Shown here: piece after piece, positions 1 through 8,547 of the stretch | Layout of the letters: the number at the start of each line of letters is the position of its first letter | Position numbering within the stretch: the first letter of the stretch is position 1 | NCBI RefSeq assembly: GCF_001045455.1 | Contig: NZ_LFNE01000002.1 | Coordinates: 62,001-126,000, forward strand | Origin: Chryseobacterium sp. FH2 | GTDB lineage: Bacteria; Bacteroidota; Bacteroidia; Flavobacteriales; Weeksellaceae | DNA: 64,000 bases | Direction of reading: 5' to 3' | Position numbers and translations under genes: made by a program | The notes under the pieces: generated by a model | What the model saw: only the letters and a program-made list of their open reading frames with translations | What the model was told of the DNA's origin: nothing | The model's database searches: none

Positions 1-685
1 TCACTCTTTGGTCACTTACCACATGATTTTGCCAAAGTCCTGATTTTTCAAATTTTGCACCTCTTTCTTTTAATTTATCCTCCAAAAGAAAAGGAACAAC
101 ATTCGTCAACTGTACTTCAGATTCTTCTTCATTAGTAAAAGCATTGATTTTTTTTCCGTCTACTAAATATTTACCATTGTTCAGTCTTATATTAACCAGA
201 CCTGCAGGGCCGTGACAGACTGCAGCTACAATTCCGCCGTTTTCGTAAATTTTTGAAGCAATTGTTGCCAGTTCTGTATTGTCAGCAAAATCCCACATCG
301 CACCGTGACCTCCTGCATACAATATGGTAGAATAATTGTTTGGGTTCACCTGAGAAGGATTTAAAGAATTATCAATTTTATTTTTATATTCTTTATTTTC
401 CCAAAACTCTTTGTTTGCGGGATCTTTTAAGTCAAATCCGTCAACAGGAGGAGTTCCTCCCTTCGGGCTTACAAAATCTATTTCGTAACCTGCTTTGTGA
501 AGGACTTCCCAAGGATGTGAAACTTCACCAAGGTAATATCCTGTGTTTTCCTCTGTTTCCCCTTTTTTGTCATGACTGGTAACGACAAATAAAATTTTCT
601 TTTTTACAGATGTAGATTCTTTTGTTTGTGACTGTGCAAGCCCTATCATAAAAATGGCAAGTAGTAAAAACACTAATTTTTTCAT
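1..685 (-). CDS. DJ-1/PfpI (type 1 glutamine amidotransferase-like) exported protein, 3' end cut by window
   Basis: I translated this gene by hand because it runs off the left edge; about 228 codons are visible. It opens with a hydrophobic signal-like segment (MKKLVFLLLAIFMIGLAQ). The body has the DJ-1/PfpI landmarks: an ILFVVTSHDKKG first strand, SHPWEVLHKAGYEIDFVSPKGG, then the nucleophile elbow AAVCHGPAGL with Cys. Family members include glyoxalase III-like (HchA) and chaperone/protease-like proteins; the exact reaction cannot be read here. It is the last visible gene of a minus-strand run behind mdaB and an ABM monooxygenase, only 2 bases after the latter, so an operon for electrophile or quinone stress is likely. 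The C-terminus is missing. Confidence 0.85.
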   Translation of the reverse strand, partial: MKKLVFLLLAIFMIGLAQSQTKESTSVKKKILFVVTSHDKKGETEENTGYYLGEVSHPWEVLHKAGYEIDFVSPKGGTPPVDGFDLKDPANKEFWENKEYKNKIDNSLNPSQVNPNNYSTILYAGGHGAMWDFADNTELATIASKIYENGGIVAAVCHGPAGLVNIRLNNGKYLVDGKKINAFTNEEESEVQLTNVVPFLLEDKLKERGAKFEKSGLWQNHVVSDQRV

Positions 686-687
686 AT

Positions 688-975
688 TTAAATAATGTTG
701 GCTAAATAAATTTGTGGCTGTTGCTGTAATTTTTCATCAACCAAAGCTCCAAAGGACTGAATATAAGGTTGCTGGTTATGTTGAGCCAATCCTTCTTCAT
801 TTTCCCAGATTTCGTAAAAAACAAATTGATTTTTGTCTTCAATACTCTGATGAAGACTATACAGTTCGTTGGCTTCTTCTTTTTGGGTTTCTTTTACCAT
901 ATTTTGAAGAACCTCTAAAACTTCTGTTCTGTATTCTTTTTTGGCTTTTATAATGGCTGTGAGATATATTTTCAT
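688..975 (-). CDS. ABM-domain (YgiN-like) putative quinol monooxygenase
   Basis: This 95-residue protein has the size and layout of the antibiotic-biosynthesis-monooxygenase (ABM) dimeric alpha+beta barrel. It shows the N-terminal strand YLTAIIKAKKEY, helix VLEVLQNMVKET, and the typical FVFYEIWENEEGLAQHNQQP block, where the conserved His ends the pattern E.W....l..H. The family includes YgiN, which oxidises quinols and often pairs with MdaB, as here. The ATG overlaps the mdaB stop codon by one base (TAATG), indicating translational coupling. Substrate is inferred from context only. Confidence 0.85.
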   Translation of the reverse strand: MKIYLTAIIKAKKEYRTEVLEVLQNMVKETQKEEANELYSLHQSIEDKNQFVFYEIWENEEGLAQHNQQPYIQSFGALVDEKLQQQPQIYLANII

Positions 976-1589
976 TAGGCCAATTGTGGTTTTAATTCCT
1001 GTTGAAAAACATTTTTAAGATGTTCTTTATAGATTTTCATGTCACGTTCTACATTGGCATTTTTTTCTACATCATGAAAATGAAAACTTCCCATTTTTTC
1101 TAATGAAACGAAAGCATTCATTTTATGAAAGCCAAATAGTGGCCCATTATCTACACTTGTTTCGTTGAAAAATTCTCCCGGAAGCGTAAAAGCTGTTTCA
1201 GGTGCATTCCAGCTTGTCGTTACCATATATTTTCTTCCGCCAAGCATTCCTCCGGTTCCGTAGTTGATTTTTGGATTTTCGGAAGTTCTGCCGTCACTCA
1301 TGTAAATTCCTTTTGCATGACCGGCTGTGAAAACTTCATCTATATATTTTTTCAGACCATTCGGAAGCTGAAACCACCAGATTGGGGTGTGGTAAATAAT
1401 ATAATCTGCCCAAACGAATTTTTCCACTTCTTCATTTTTATCGTAACCTTCGCCCACATTTGTGATCTTTACTTCTACATTTCCAAATTCTTTTAGAACT
1501 TCCAACGTGTTGTCTGCGATTGTCTGATTATATTTTCCTCCGGAATGTCCGAAGTTTTGTCCACCGTTAATAATTAATACTTTTTTCAT
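975..1589 (-). CDS. mdaB: NAD(P)H:quinone oxidoreductase MdaB-like
   Basis: This is a 204-residue flavodoxin-fold oxidoreductase. It begins KKVLIINGGQNFGHSGGKYN, the MdaB/NQO-type dinucleotide-flavin loop. It continues with ADYIIYHTPIWWFQLPNGLKKYIDEVF, then YGTGGMLGGRKYMVTTSWNAPE and a C-terminal FHFHDV segment, all in the order expected for MdaB. These enzymes reduce quinones by two electrons and limit redox cycling in the cytoplasm. It is the first gene of a three-gene minus-strand operon and is divergent from a LysR gene that probably controls it. A -7-type box lies 29 bases upstream. Confidence 0.9.
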   Translation of the reverse strand: MKKVLIINGGQNFGHSGGKYNQTIADNTLEVLKEFGNVEVKITNVGEGYDKNEEVEKFVWADYIIYHTPIWWFQLPNGLKKYIDEVFTAGHAKGIYMSDGRTSENPKINYGTGGMLGGRKYMVTTSWNAPETAFTLPGEFFNETSVDNGPLFGFHKMNAFVSLEKMGSFHFHDVEKNANVERDMKIYKEHLKNVFQQELKPQLA

Positions 1590-2007
1590 TGTTGTATGAT
1601 TGTTAAATTTTACTCTGCAAAGTTAGGTTGCAGTTTTGTATAATAAAAATAATATAAATCATAGCCAATTATTATAATTATAATAGTTTGAATTTTGAAA
1701 TCATGATTACATATCATAGGAAATTTAAATAACGTTTCAGTCTTTGTCATATAAATTGTTTAACAAATTAATTGCGGTTAGGTGGGGCGTTCAAAAAAGA
1801 TAACAGACTGGCTTCCTATGTGATTCTGGCTATTAGATGAAGGAAAAATTATATATGAAATAGTCCAGTTAATTACCCTCTGGAAGAAGTTACTCACGAA
1901 ATTGAAAAAAAATGAAATTTCGGATTATGCTTCATTCTAAGGGATGAAATGGCATCAGTATTGTAATTATTTTATAGCTTTGTATCAGAATATTAATAAT
2001 TGAAATC
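1590..2007. promoter_or_regulatory. Divergent promoter region of mdaB and the LysR gene
   Basis: The 418-base gap between divergent genes holds Bacteroidota-type -7 boxes for both sides. On the minus strand CAAAGTTA at 1618-1625 reads as TAACTTTG for mdaB; on the plus strand TAGCTTTG lies at 1975-1982, 25 bases before the LysR ATG. A 14-base perfect AT palindrome (ATTATAATTATAAT) sits at 1671-1684 just outside the mdaB promoter and could be a LysR site, though low complexity weakens this. The stretch 1800-1960 has no sustained coding frame. Confidence 0.5.
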
Positions 2008-2928
2008 ATGGTTAATTTAGAATGGTACCGAACTTTTAAAGCAATTTATAAAACGGGAACATTGACGGGAGCTGCTGATTCTCTGTTTATTTCGCAACCC
2101 GGAGTGAGTTTACATTTAAGTTCATTAGAAGCATACGTCGGGTACAAATTATTTGACAGAACGGGAAGAAAAATGATTCCTACAGAAAGAGGGAAGGTTT
2201 TATTTAATGCGATTTATGAACCATTGACAAAGTTAGAAGACGTAGAAAAGAATTTCCAGAAATCTACCGAAAAACATACGCCAACCATAAGCGTAGGGAT
2301 GTGTTTTGAGACTTTTCAGACAACGTTAGAGCAATATGTTTCGACATTACCTTTTAATTTAATCATAAGTTTTGGCGAATATCCTGAAATGATAGACCAG
2401 CTTGATAAAGGAATTCTTGATTTAATTATTACCCCTAAAAAGGGAGTTTCTCTTAATATTGAACATGAAGCGTTTTCTTCAGAACAAATTATTTTGGTTG
2501 GGGGAAAAGATGTTGATACAGAAAGTTTCAACGAGGTTGTAACATCAAAAGGAATTGAGCATATTGAAGAATGGCTGAAACAGGAGAAATGGTACGGAAC
2601 AACCGGAGATATGGAGCATCTTTTTCAGTTCTGGATTCTTAATTTCGGGCATAAGCCCAATTTTCGTCCGAATTATATCGTACCGAATTTAAATTCAATT
2701 ATCCGTTGCCTGAAAGGTGGAACCGGACTGGCTGTCGTTCCTGATTTTTTGTGCAAAAATGAAATTGAAAATGGTGAAGTAAAATTAATCTGGGAAGGGG
2801 AGAAGAAATTAGAAAATACCTTGTATTTCGGGTGCAGGAAAAAAACTAATTATCTTGATGAAATTGATCATATTAAAGGCTTATTCCGAAAGGTTATGAC
2901 TAAGAATGATCATGTCGCGCATCTGTAA
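2008..2928 (+). CDS. LysR-family transcriptional regulator
   Basis: This 306-residue protein has the LysR N-terminal winged helix-turn-helix at about residues 1-60 (LEWYRTFKAIYKTGTLTGAA, then SQPGVSLHLSSLE, then KLFDRTGR). A periplasmic-binding-protein-like effector domain follows, ending with NSIIRCLKGGTGLAVVPDFL. The family binds as tetramers to sites shared with a divergent target, which here is the mdaB operon. The inducer may be a quinone or electrophile, which is inference from the neighbours. Its last 48 bases overlap the convergent GNAT gene. Confidence 0.9.
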   Translation: MVNLEWYRTFKAIYKTGTLTGAADSLFISQPGVSLHLSSLEAYVGYKLFDRTGRKMIPTERGKVLFNAIYEPLTKLEDVEKNFQKSTEKHTPTISVGMCFETFQTTLEQYVSTLPFNLIISFGEYPEMIDQLDKGILDLIITPKKGVSLNIEHEAFSSEQIILVGGKDVDTESFNEVVTSKGIEHIEEWLKQEKWYGTTGDMEHLFQFWILNFGHKPNFRPNYIVPNLNSIIRCLKGGTGLAVVPDFLCKNEIENGEVKLIWEGEKKLENTLYFGCRKKTNYLDEIDHIKGLFRKVMTKNDHVAHL

Positions 2929-3348
2929 TCCGTTTTCAAAAATAGGGAAAGGGTAGTTTTTTATAAAAAAGTTTTTACGCATACCCTTTTTTACAAAACC
3001 ATTCTTTTCATAGAATTTTATCTGCTGAAATCCCGTATCTGAAGTCCCTACAATCAAAGAATTATAGTGATTTTCCTTAGCAATTTCTTTCGCTTTATTG
3101 ATTAAAATGCTTCCAATTCCTTGATTTCGGTAAGCTTCAATGACTGCAATATTTTTTATTTCCAATTCTTTATCATTGATTTTATATAATACCATTACGG
3201 CAATATTCTGAAAGTTATCATTCAAAATATAAATATCAGATTTGAAGATATATTGATTAATGGCTTCCATCGTTTCATCAGCCAGCAAAAGCAGTTCATA
3301 AGGAATTTCCGAACTGGAATTAATTGTATGGAAAGTGTAATTTTTCAT
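2881..3348 (-). CDS. GNAT-family N-acetyltransferase
   Basis: This 155-residue protein has a single GNAT domain. Motif A appears as IKNIAVIEAYRNQGIGSILI, where RNQGIG is the Q/RxxGxG/A pyrophosphate loop for acetyl-CoA. A motif B-like FYEKNGFVKKG follows. The substrate cannot be told. The gene is convergent with the LysR gene and overlaps it by 48 bases at the 3' ends, so the last 16 or so codons of each are read on both strands. Confidence 0.87.
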   Translation of the reverse strand: MKNYTFHTINSSSEIPYELLLLADETMEAINQYIFKSDIYILNDNFQNIAVMVLYKINDKELEIKNIAVIEAYRNQGIGSILINKAKEIAKENHYNSLIVGTSDTGFQQIKFYEKNGFVKKGMRKNFFIKNYPFPIFENGLQMRDMIILSHNLSE

Positions 3349-3657
3349 TTATAAATTCATATTAATAATAAACTTTTCCCTGCTCATCCCAAGATTTCTA
3401 TAACTTTCGGTTAATATCGGGAGCTTGTTAATCTATTTGGAATGACATGGTTTTAAATTTTTACAAAAGTAAAGATTTGGAAGGTAGTATCAGAATTGTG
3501 AAAATTTCTTTCCATGAAGATTTGTAAAATAAAAAAAACAGGCAGCTGAAAAGTGACAAGTTTTAAATAAAACTTAATTTTAAGTAAAATTGGTAATCTG
3601 AAATTCCAAAATTTTGTCGGAAATTTGTTTGACTTTATAGCAAAAAATAAAAATAAT

Positions 3658-4533
3658 ATGCAACAAAAAACATACCCGGGGCAACCTGTAATTACATTAA
3701 ATAATGGAGTAGATATTCCGGCTTTAGGATTCGGAGTTTGGCAGATGGAAAATTTGCAGGAGTGTGAAAATTCCGTAATCAAAGCGATTGAAACAGGATA
3801 TAGAATGATTGATACCGCTTCTATTTATCAAAACGAAACGGCTGTGGGAAATGCTGTGAAAAATAGTGGAACAGACCGAGACGAATTGTTTATCACCTCA
3901 AAACTCTGGGTTCAGGATCACGGTTATGAAAAGGCGAAAAGCGCTTTTCAGAGAACTCTTAACAGATTGCAGTTAGATTATCTTGATATGTATCTTCTTC
4001 ACTGGCCATTCGGGGATTTCCTGGGAGCTTGGAAAACATTGGAAGAATTGTACCATGAAGGGAAAATAAAGGCAATCGGGGTTTGTAATTTTACGATTGA
4101 AAAAATGGAGGAACTAAAAGCAAATTCAACCGTTCTTCCTGTTATCAACCAAATTGAATTACACCCAATTTTCCAGCAAAAAGAACTTCAGGTGTATGAC
4201 AGGGAGAATAATATTATTACTCAGCCCTGGAGCCCGCTTGGGAATGGTAATGCAGGACTTTTAGATAATGAAGAACTAAAAAATATTGCTTTAAAATATA
4301 ATAAAACTGTAGCCCAGGTTATTTTGAGATGGCATTTACAGGAGGGGTTCTGCGTGATTCCGAAATCTGTGACACCTTCCAGGATTGAAGAAAATTTCAA
4401 CGTTTTTGATTTTGAACTGACAGAAGATGAAATGAATGTTGTCCGTTCTTTAGATACGGGAAAAAGATTGTTTTTTGATCCGAAAGATCCGGCTTGGGAA
4501 GAAAAAATGTTGAATTCTGTGGCAGATATTTAG
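3658..4533 (+). CDS. Aldo/keto reductase
   Basis: From the ATG at 3658 the product is 291 residues. I preferred this over a TTG 33 bases upstream because it gives the usual AKR N-terminus. The (beta/alpha)8 reductase tetrad is complete: D52 and Y57 in IDTASIYQNE, K82 in TSKLWVQDHG, H115 in LLHWPFGD. The NADPH-binding end is QPWSPLG and IPKSVTP. It resembles AKR5-type 2,5-diketo-D-gluconate reductases, which reduce small aldehydes and ketones in the cytoplasm. The gene stands alone and ends at a shared terminator. Confidence 0.92.
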   Translation: MQQKTYPGQPVITLNNGVDIPALGFGVWQMENLQECENSVIKAIETGYRMIDTASIYQNETAVGNAVKNSGTDRDELFITSKLWVQDHGYEKAKSAFQRTLNRLQLDYLDMYLLHWPFGDFLGAWKTLEELYHEGKIKAIGVCNFTIEKMEELKANSTVLPVINQIELHPIFQQKELQVYDRENNIITQPWSPLGNGNAGLLDNEELKNIALKYNKTVAQVILRWHLQEGFCVIPKSVTPSRIEENFNVFDFELTEDEMNVVRSLDTGKRLFFDPKDPAWEEKMLNSVADI

Positions 4534-4568
4534 TGATGTACCAAAATAATTGAAGTACCTACAATAAA

Positions 4569-4600
4569 AAACTCCTTTCCAATCGAAAGGAGTTTATTTT
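4569..4600. terminator. Bidirectional rho-independent terminator
   Basis: An 11-bp perfect stem, AAACTCCTTTC with GAAAGGAGTTT, and a 5-base loop lie between the convergent aldo/keto reductase and mpl genes. A-runs on the left and T-runs on the right mean it can end transcripts from both sides. Confidence 0.85.
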
Positions 4601-4616
4601 TATCTGAAAAGCGGTA

Positions 4617-5954
4617 TCATTTAGTTAAATCTAAACCACCAAAATTACCAGAACTCATCATAAGATAAACTCCATGAGCTTTATCCAGCATATTCCAGTA
4701 CGCATGAAGTTCTTCAGCGTTGGTGAAAACTTTTAAATTTTCATTTTTGAATTTTTCTTTAATCAGCTCGGGAGAAATTGGTTCCATCCTTTTGATTTTC
4801 AAAGCATCTTCAGAATAGAAAACTATTGCTTCTTCCAGACCATCCATGGCATGGTCGTATTGTTCAAGGAAAATAGGGTTTAAACTTGAATATGTATGAA
4901 GCTCAAGAAAACCGTATTTCTGTTCGTTTTTAAATTGTTCTTTAAAGGCTTTCACAGCAGCTTTTACCTTACTCGGAGCATGGGCAAAATCTTTGTAAAG
5001 TATTCCATTGTCTTCTCTTTCTACTTTTTCAAGACGTTTTGAAGCCCCTTTGAAACTCGTGATGGCTTCGTAGAAATCCTCATCCATTATGCCTAAATGT
5101 TGGCAAATATGCCTTGCTCCTTCCAGATTCAATACATTATGAGCCCCAAAAACTGAAAGCGGAACATCTCCCATTTCTGTTTTTAAATGAACTTTTCCGT
5201 TAATAATTTCATATTCAGGAGTTTTGTAAGGAATCTTTCTGAAGTAATTTTCAGCATTTTCCACAACTTTTACAACTTCTGCATCCTCTTCATTATATAC
5301 CAAAATTCCTCCGGCAGTAATACTTGCGACAAATCTTCTGAATTGCTCGATATAATCATCAAATGTTTTAAAAACATTGATATGATCCCAGGCAATTCCG
5401 CTTATCAGAGCAATATTCGGCTGGTATAATAAAAATTTTGAACGTAAATCTATAGGAGAAGAAAGATATTCGTCACCTTCCAATATCATAAAATCGTTGT
5501 CCTGAGTCAGCTTTACCATACAATCAAAACCTTCCAACTGAGCTCCAACCATGAAATCAACGTCTTTTTGATGAAAATTCAAAACATGCAGGATCATTGA
5601 TGTAATGGTAGTTTTTCCGTGCGAGCCGGCAATGACAACCCTGGTTTTGTTTTTCGACTGTTCGTAAAGAAATTCAGGATAAGAGTAAATTTTTAAGCCC
5701 AGTTCTTTTGCCCTTGCCAGCTCAGGATTGTCCTGATGTGCATGCATTCCAAGGATTACAGCATCAATATCAGAGGTGATTTTCTCAGGGAACCACCCCA
5801 TCTCTGCAGGTAAAATTCCTTTCTTATCCAGTCTTGATTTTGAAGGTTCAAAGATAGCATCATCCGAACCTGTAACCTGATATCCTTTATCTTTTAATGC
5901 AATGGCAAGATTATGCATGGCGCTTCCGCCAATAGCAATGAAGTGGGTTTTCAA
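4617..5954 (-). CDS. mpl: Mpl, UDP-MurNAc:L-Ala-gamma-D-Glu-meso-DAP ligase (murein recycling)
   Basis: This 445-residue Mur-ligase family protein starts with the Rossmann-type HFIAIGGSAMHNLA loop and has GSHGKTT at residues 110-116, the ATP P-loop. A LEGDEY segment is followed by ISGIAWDHINVF, as in Mpl rather than MurC. The C-terminal domain has YKDFAHAPSKVKAAVKA. Mpl attaches the recycled murein tripeptide to UDP-MurNAc in the cytoplasm. It is followed on the minus strand only by the terminator; the upstream lipoprotein gene starts two bases away, so they are likely co-transcribed. Confidence 0.92.
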   Translation of the reverse strand: MKTHFIAIGGSAMHNLAIALKDKGYQVTGSDDAIFEPSKSRLDKKGILPAEMGWFPEKITSDIDAVILGMHAHQDNPELARAKELGLKIYSYPEFLYEQSKNKTRVVIAGSHGKTTITSMILHVLNFHQKDVDFMVGAQLEGFDCMVKLTQDNDFMILEGDEYLSSPIDLRSKFLLYQPNIALISGIAWDHINVFKTFDDYIEQFRRFVASITAGGILVYNEEDAEVVKVVENAENYFRKIPYKTPEYEIINGKVHLKTEMGDVPLSVFGAHNVLNLEGARHICQHLGIMDEDFYEAITSFKGASKRLEKVEREDNGILYKDFAHAPSKVKAAVKAFKEQFKNEQKYGFLELHTYSSLNPIFLEQYDHAMDGLEEAIVFYSEDALKIKRMEPISPELIKEKFKNENLKVFTNAEELHAYWNMLDKAHGVYLMMSSGNFGGLDLTK

Positions 5955-5956
5955 CT

Positions 5957-6397
5957 TTATTTACTGTTTTTTACGTTGTTATTAATAATTTCCTGAAAAG
6001 CATTAGTAATATTCGCCCAGTTTGTTTTATAATTTGGCATTATAGCGCTGGCGTCTGATTTACTACCTTGATTTGAGCCTTTTTTAATGTTAATGGAAAT
6101 CGATACATTGTCATACAATTTTTTATGATCTTCCTGTATTTTTCTAAAACTGTTTTGGGAAAGAACGTTATCCAGTTTTTTTAAATCTTGATTTGTAAGT
6201 TTAAAATCTTGTGTATACTTTTTTCCTTGCCCTTCAAAAGAGTAAAACGCTTTGTTTTCTTTGATTAATAAATTTTCATAAATTGGAGCAAACCCTCCGC
6301 TTTTAGAATAACTTATATCAAAATCTGAATATACCTTTTGGCTGTTACACGAAACTAATACTATGATTGCGAATAAGATCCCTATTATTCTTTTCAT
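5957..6397 (-). CDS. Small putative lipoprotein of unknown function
   Basis: This 146-residue protein begins MKRIIGILFAIIVLVSC, a lipoprotein signal peptide with the lipidated Cys at residue 17. The mature part is polar, with a 'DFDISYSKSGGF' start and a Lys/Asn-rich end, and I recognise no domain with certainty. It lies between plsC-like and mpl genes on the same strand with gaps of 16 and 2 bases, so it is probably part of that operon. It may sit in the inner leaflet of the outer membrane; the function is unknown. Confidence 0.75.
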   Translation of the reverse strand: MKRIIGILFAIIVLVSCNSQKVYSDFDISYSKSGGFAPIYENLLIKENKAFYSFEGQGKKYTQDFKLTNQDLKKLDNVLSQNSFRKIQEDHKKLYDNVSISINIKKGSNQGSKSDASAIMPNYKTNWANITNAFQEIINNNVKNSK

Positions 6398-6413
6398 ATT
6401 TAATTTACTTTAA

Positions 6414-7217
6414 TTATTCTGAATCTTTTTGTTCTAATTTTTTAGCTTTAAGTTCTTCATCATAATTGTGTAGTAAATTGAAATCTTCTGTCTGCTCAAT
6501 GGCAGTCATTATTTTCAGTAAAATCTCAGGTGCTTTTTCATTATCATAATCAATATTCAGAGGTGCTTTAAACTCCATGGTAGGTTTTACACCTGTAACC
6601 TTTACACGAAGCCCTTTTTTATCAAACGCTCTTCTGAACCCGTTAATTTTAATAGGAATTACAATAGGGCGCTGATTTTTAATCAATTTTGCAGTACCTC
6701 TTCTTCCTTGAGCAAAAGCAGATGTAGTACCTTGAGGGAAAGTAGCTACCCAGCCGTTGTCTAAGGCCTTCATAATATTATCAACCTCGCTCAAATCTAC
6801 CATCCTGTTGACATTCTTGCCTTCAGCTCTCCATGTTCTTTTTACGGTAACAGCTCCTGCCACTTTGAAAATTTTAGGAAGAATACCTTTATTCATGGTT
6901 TCTTCTGCTGCTACATAGTAGAAGTCTATCTTTGGATTAAGCAGATAGATTGGGTTTTTAATTGTATTTAAATATCCGTTGTTCACAGCGCAGAAAGCGT
7001 GATACATTGCTGCCACATCAGCAAAATAGGTTTGGTGATTTGACACGAAGAGCACATTTGAATCTGGAAGATCCACAAGGTGTTCGGTGCCGGTTATTTT
7101 CAATTTATTAAATCCGTTGAATCTTCTGTAAGATACAACTCCTAAAATGAAAATAATAAACCTTTTTAAAAAATAAGGTGTCCCGAATGCATCGGTGAAA
7201 ATATTTTTCTTCGCCAT
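6414..7217 (-). CDS. 1-acyl-sn-glycerol-3-phosphate acyltransferase-like (PlsC family)
   Basis: This 267-residue protein has an N-terminal membrane-associated helix (RFIIFILGVVSY). The acyltransferase block I reads NHQTYFADV at residues 60-68, one residue longer than the canonical NHX4D. Block III is FPQGTTSAFAQG and a proline motif IVIPIKINGF follows. PlsC-type enzymes acylate lysophosphatidate at the cytoplasmic face of the inner membrane. The altered spacing in block I suggests a Bacteroidota subgroup that may use another lysophospholipid; this is inference. Confidence 0.85.
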   Translation of the reverse strand: MAKKNIFTDAFGTPYFLKRFIIFILGVVSYRRFNGFNKLKITGTEHLVDLPDSNVLFVSNHQTYFADVAAMYHAFCAVNNGYLNTIKNPIYLLNPKIDFYYVAAEETMNKGILPKIFKVAGAVTVKRTWRAEGKNVNRMVDLSEVDNIMKALDNGWVATFPQGTTSAFAQGRRGTAKLIKNQRPIVIPIKINGFRRAFDKKGLRVKVTGVKPTMEFKAPLNIDYDNEKAPEILLKIMTAIEQTEDFNLLHNYDEELKAKKLEQKDSE

Positions 7218-7244
7218 CTCTCAATTAAACACGATAGTGCAAAG

Positions 7245-7871
7245 TTACATTTTTTTCAATAATTGACTGAATTCGCTCAATATCATTGCTGTAGCTCCCC
7301 AAATGATGTATCCATTGAAATTTATTACCGGAACTTCTTTCCCTCCTGCACTGGGTAAAGCCATAATTTCGGGTTGATCGGGAAGATTTAAAAATGAGGT
7401 AATCGGGAATTCTATGGTTTCTACCGCTTCACTCTGCTGTAAAACGAAAGTAGGGTTCTTTTTAGTATACGAAATATAAGTATAGACATAAAAATTACTT
7501 GGCGGAATGTATATCGGAGACATTTCTCGGATAATTCTTAAATAATGCTTATCTATTCCTATTTCTTCTGAAGTTTCGCGAACTGCCGTTTGGGCAAAAT
7601 CTTGATCCATTTCTTCACGTTTTCCTCCGGGTAAAGATATCTGCCCGCTGTGTCTGTCGTGTTCGTTTACTGTTCTTTGGATTAACGGAAAATACCACTC
7701 ATTGTCTTTTAAATACAAAACAATATTTACCGCCGCAAATTTCGGGTTTTTAGTCAAAACCTCATCATAACTGAAAACCGGTCGGTAGGGTGGTGAGAAT
7801 ACTCCGTGAGCATTTTCCCCAGGTAATTCTGTGTCTTTTATTTTCCTTAATAAATCTTTTCCAAAACTCAT
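7245..7871 (-). CDS. NUDIX hydrolase, CoA pyrophosphatase-like
   Basis: This 208-residue Nudix protein has SGQISLPGGKREE and RETSEEIGI, a Nudix box typical of the CoA pyrophosphatase (NudL/YeaB) subgroup, preceded by the subgroup's LIQRTVNEHDRHSGQ segment. Such enzymes cleave CoA or oxidised CoA into 4'-phosphopantetheine and 3',5'-ADP using divalent metal. It is upstream of the acyltransferase on the same strand, separated by 27 bases. A role in CoA or acyl-CoA housekeeping next to lipid synthesis fits, by inference. Confidence 0.88.
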   Translation of the reverse strand: MSFGKDLLRKIKDTELPGENAHGVFSPPYRPVFSYDEVLTKNPKFAAVNIVLYLKDNEWYFPLIQRTVNEHDRHSGQISLPGGKREEMDQDFAQTAVRETSEEIGIDKHYLRIIREMSPIYIPPSNFYVYTYISYTKKNPTFVLQQSEAVETIEFPITSFLNLPDQPEIMALPSAGGKEVPVINFNGYIIWGATAMILSEFSQLLKKM

Positions 7872-8076
7872 ACTTCAAATTTAGCAATATATCTTGAAGA
7901 AAAGAAGAGGCGGGAATGTTAATTAATGATAAAAAGCAGGGAAAAAAGATTAATAAATAAGTTAAAATTATTTCAGGAGCTATTTCCGGCTTTTCGTTTT
8001 AATCTTTTTTCAAAAAAAGGATTTCAAGAGTTTATTTAAAGTGTTGAAAATTCCATTTTGAGTAAGAAGTTTTAAA

Positions 8077-8547
8077 TTATTTAACTAACACAACAGGGAT
8101 ATGTTTTACGGGGAAATTTACAGAGTTCGCGATGAAACAAAATTCGTTTGCCTTATGATGAAGTTCCTTTGCTTTTTCAATCATTGATATTTCAGAAACT
8201 GTTATTAAAGGATTTAATATAACTTCAGAGAAATGACCGCTCCCGTTTTTCGTTTCAATCATCGTCCCGGTTGCATTATCTACATAATCAGTTACAATAA
8301 CTCCTGCTTCTGCGCAGAAATGGAGATACCAAAGCATGTGACAAGATGAAAGAGATGATAAAAGCATTTCTTCGGGATTATACTTGGTTTTGTCACCACG
8401 AAAGGCTGGATCTGATGAAGCCTCAATAATTGGTTTATTTTCCACAGAGATAGTATGGTTTCTTTCATAGTTTCGGTAGTTGCTGGTCCCCGTTCCCTTA
8501 TTTCCCGTCCATTGAATAGTGGTTTTGTAATGGTGTTCTTTGCTCAT
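8077..8547 (-). CDS. OsmC-family peroxiredoxin-like protein
   Basis: This 156-residue OsmC-fold protein has the two redox cysteines, C69 in LLSSLSSCHMLW and C137 in NEFCFIANSV, and the conserved Arg in DPAFRGDKTKYNPEE. OsmC/Ohr proteins reduce organic hydroperoxides in the cytoplasm with lipoyl or thiol donors. This sequence is more OsmC/YhfA-like than Ohr. The gene starts just inside the degenerate remnant upstream, which shares its strand. Confidence 0.9.
   Translation of the reverse strand: MSKEHHYKTTIQWTGNKGTGTSNYRNYERNHTISVENKPIIEASSDPAFRGDKTKYNPEEMLLSSLSSCHMLWYLHFCAEAGVIVTDYVDNATGTMIETKNGSGHFSEVILNPLITVSEISMIEKAKELHHKANEFCFIANSVNFPVKHIPVVLVK

Noticed and set aside
1800..1960. Possible decayed gene between mdaB and lysR
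   Set aside because: Short runs such as DEGKIIYEIVQL can be read, but no frame is sustained and no family is recognisable, so I treat it as intergenic.
3453..3782. 109-residue minus-strand frame before and inside the aldo/keto reductase
   Set aside because: It overlaps the start of a well-supported gene and is mostly hydrophobic low-complexity sequence.
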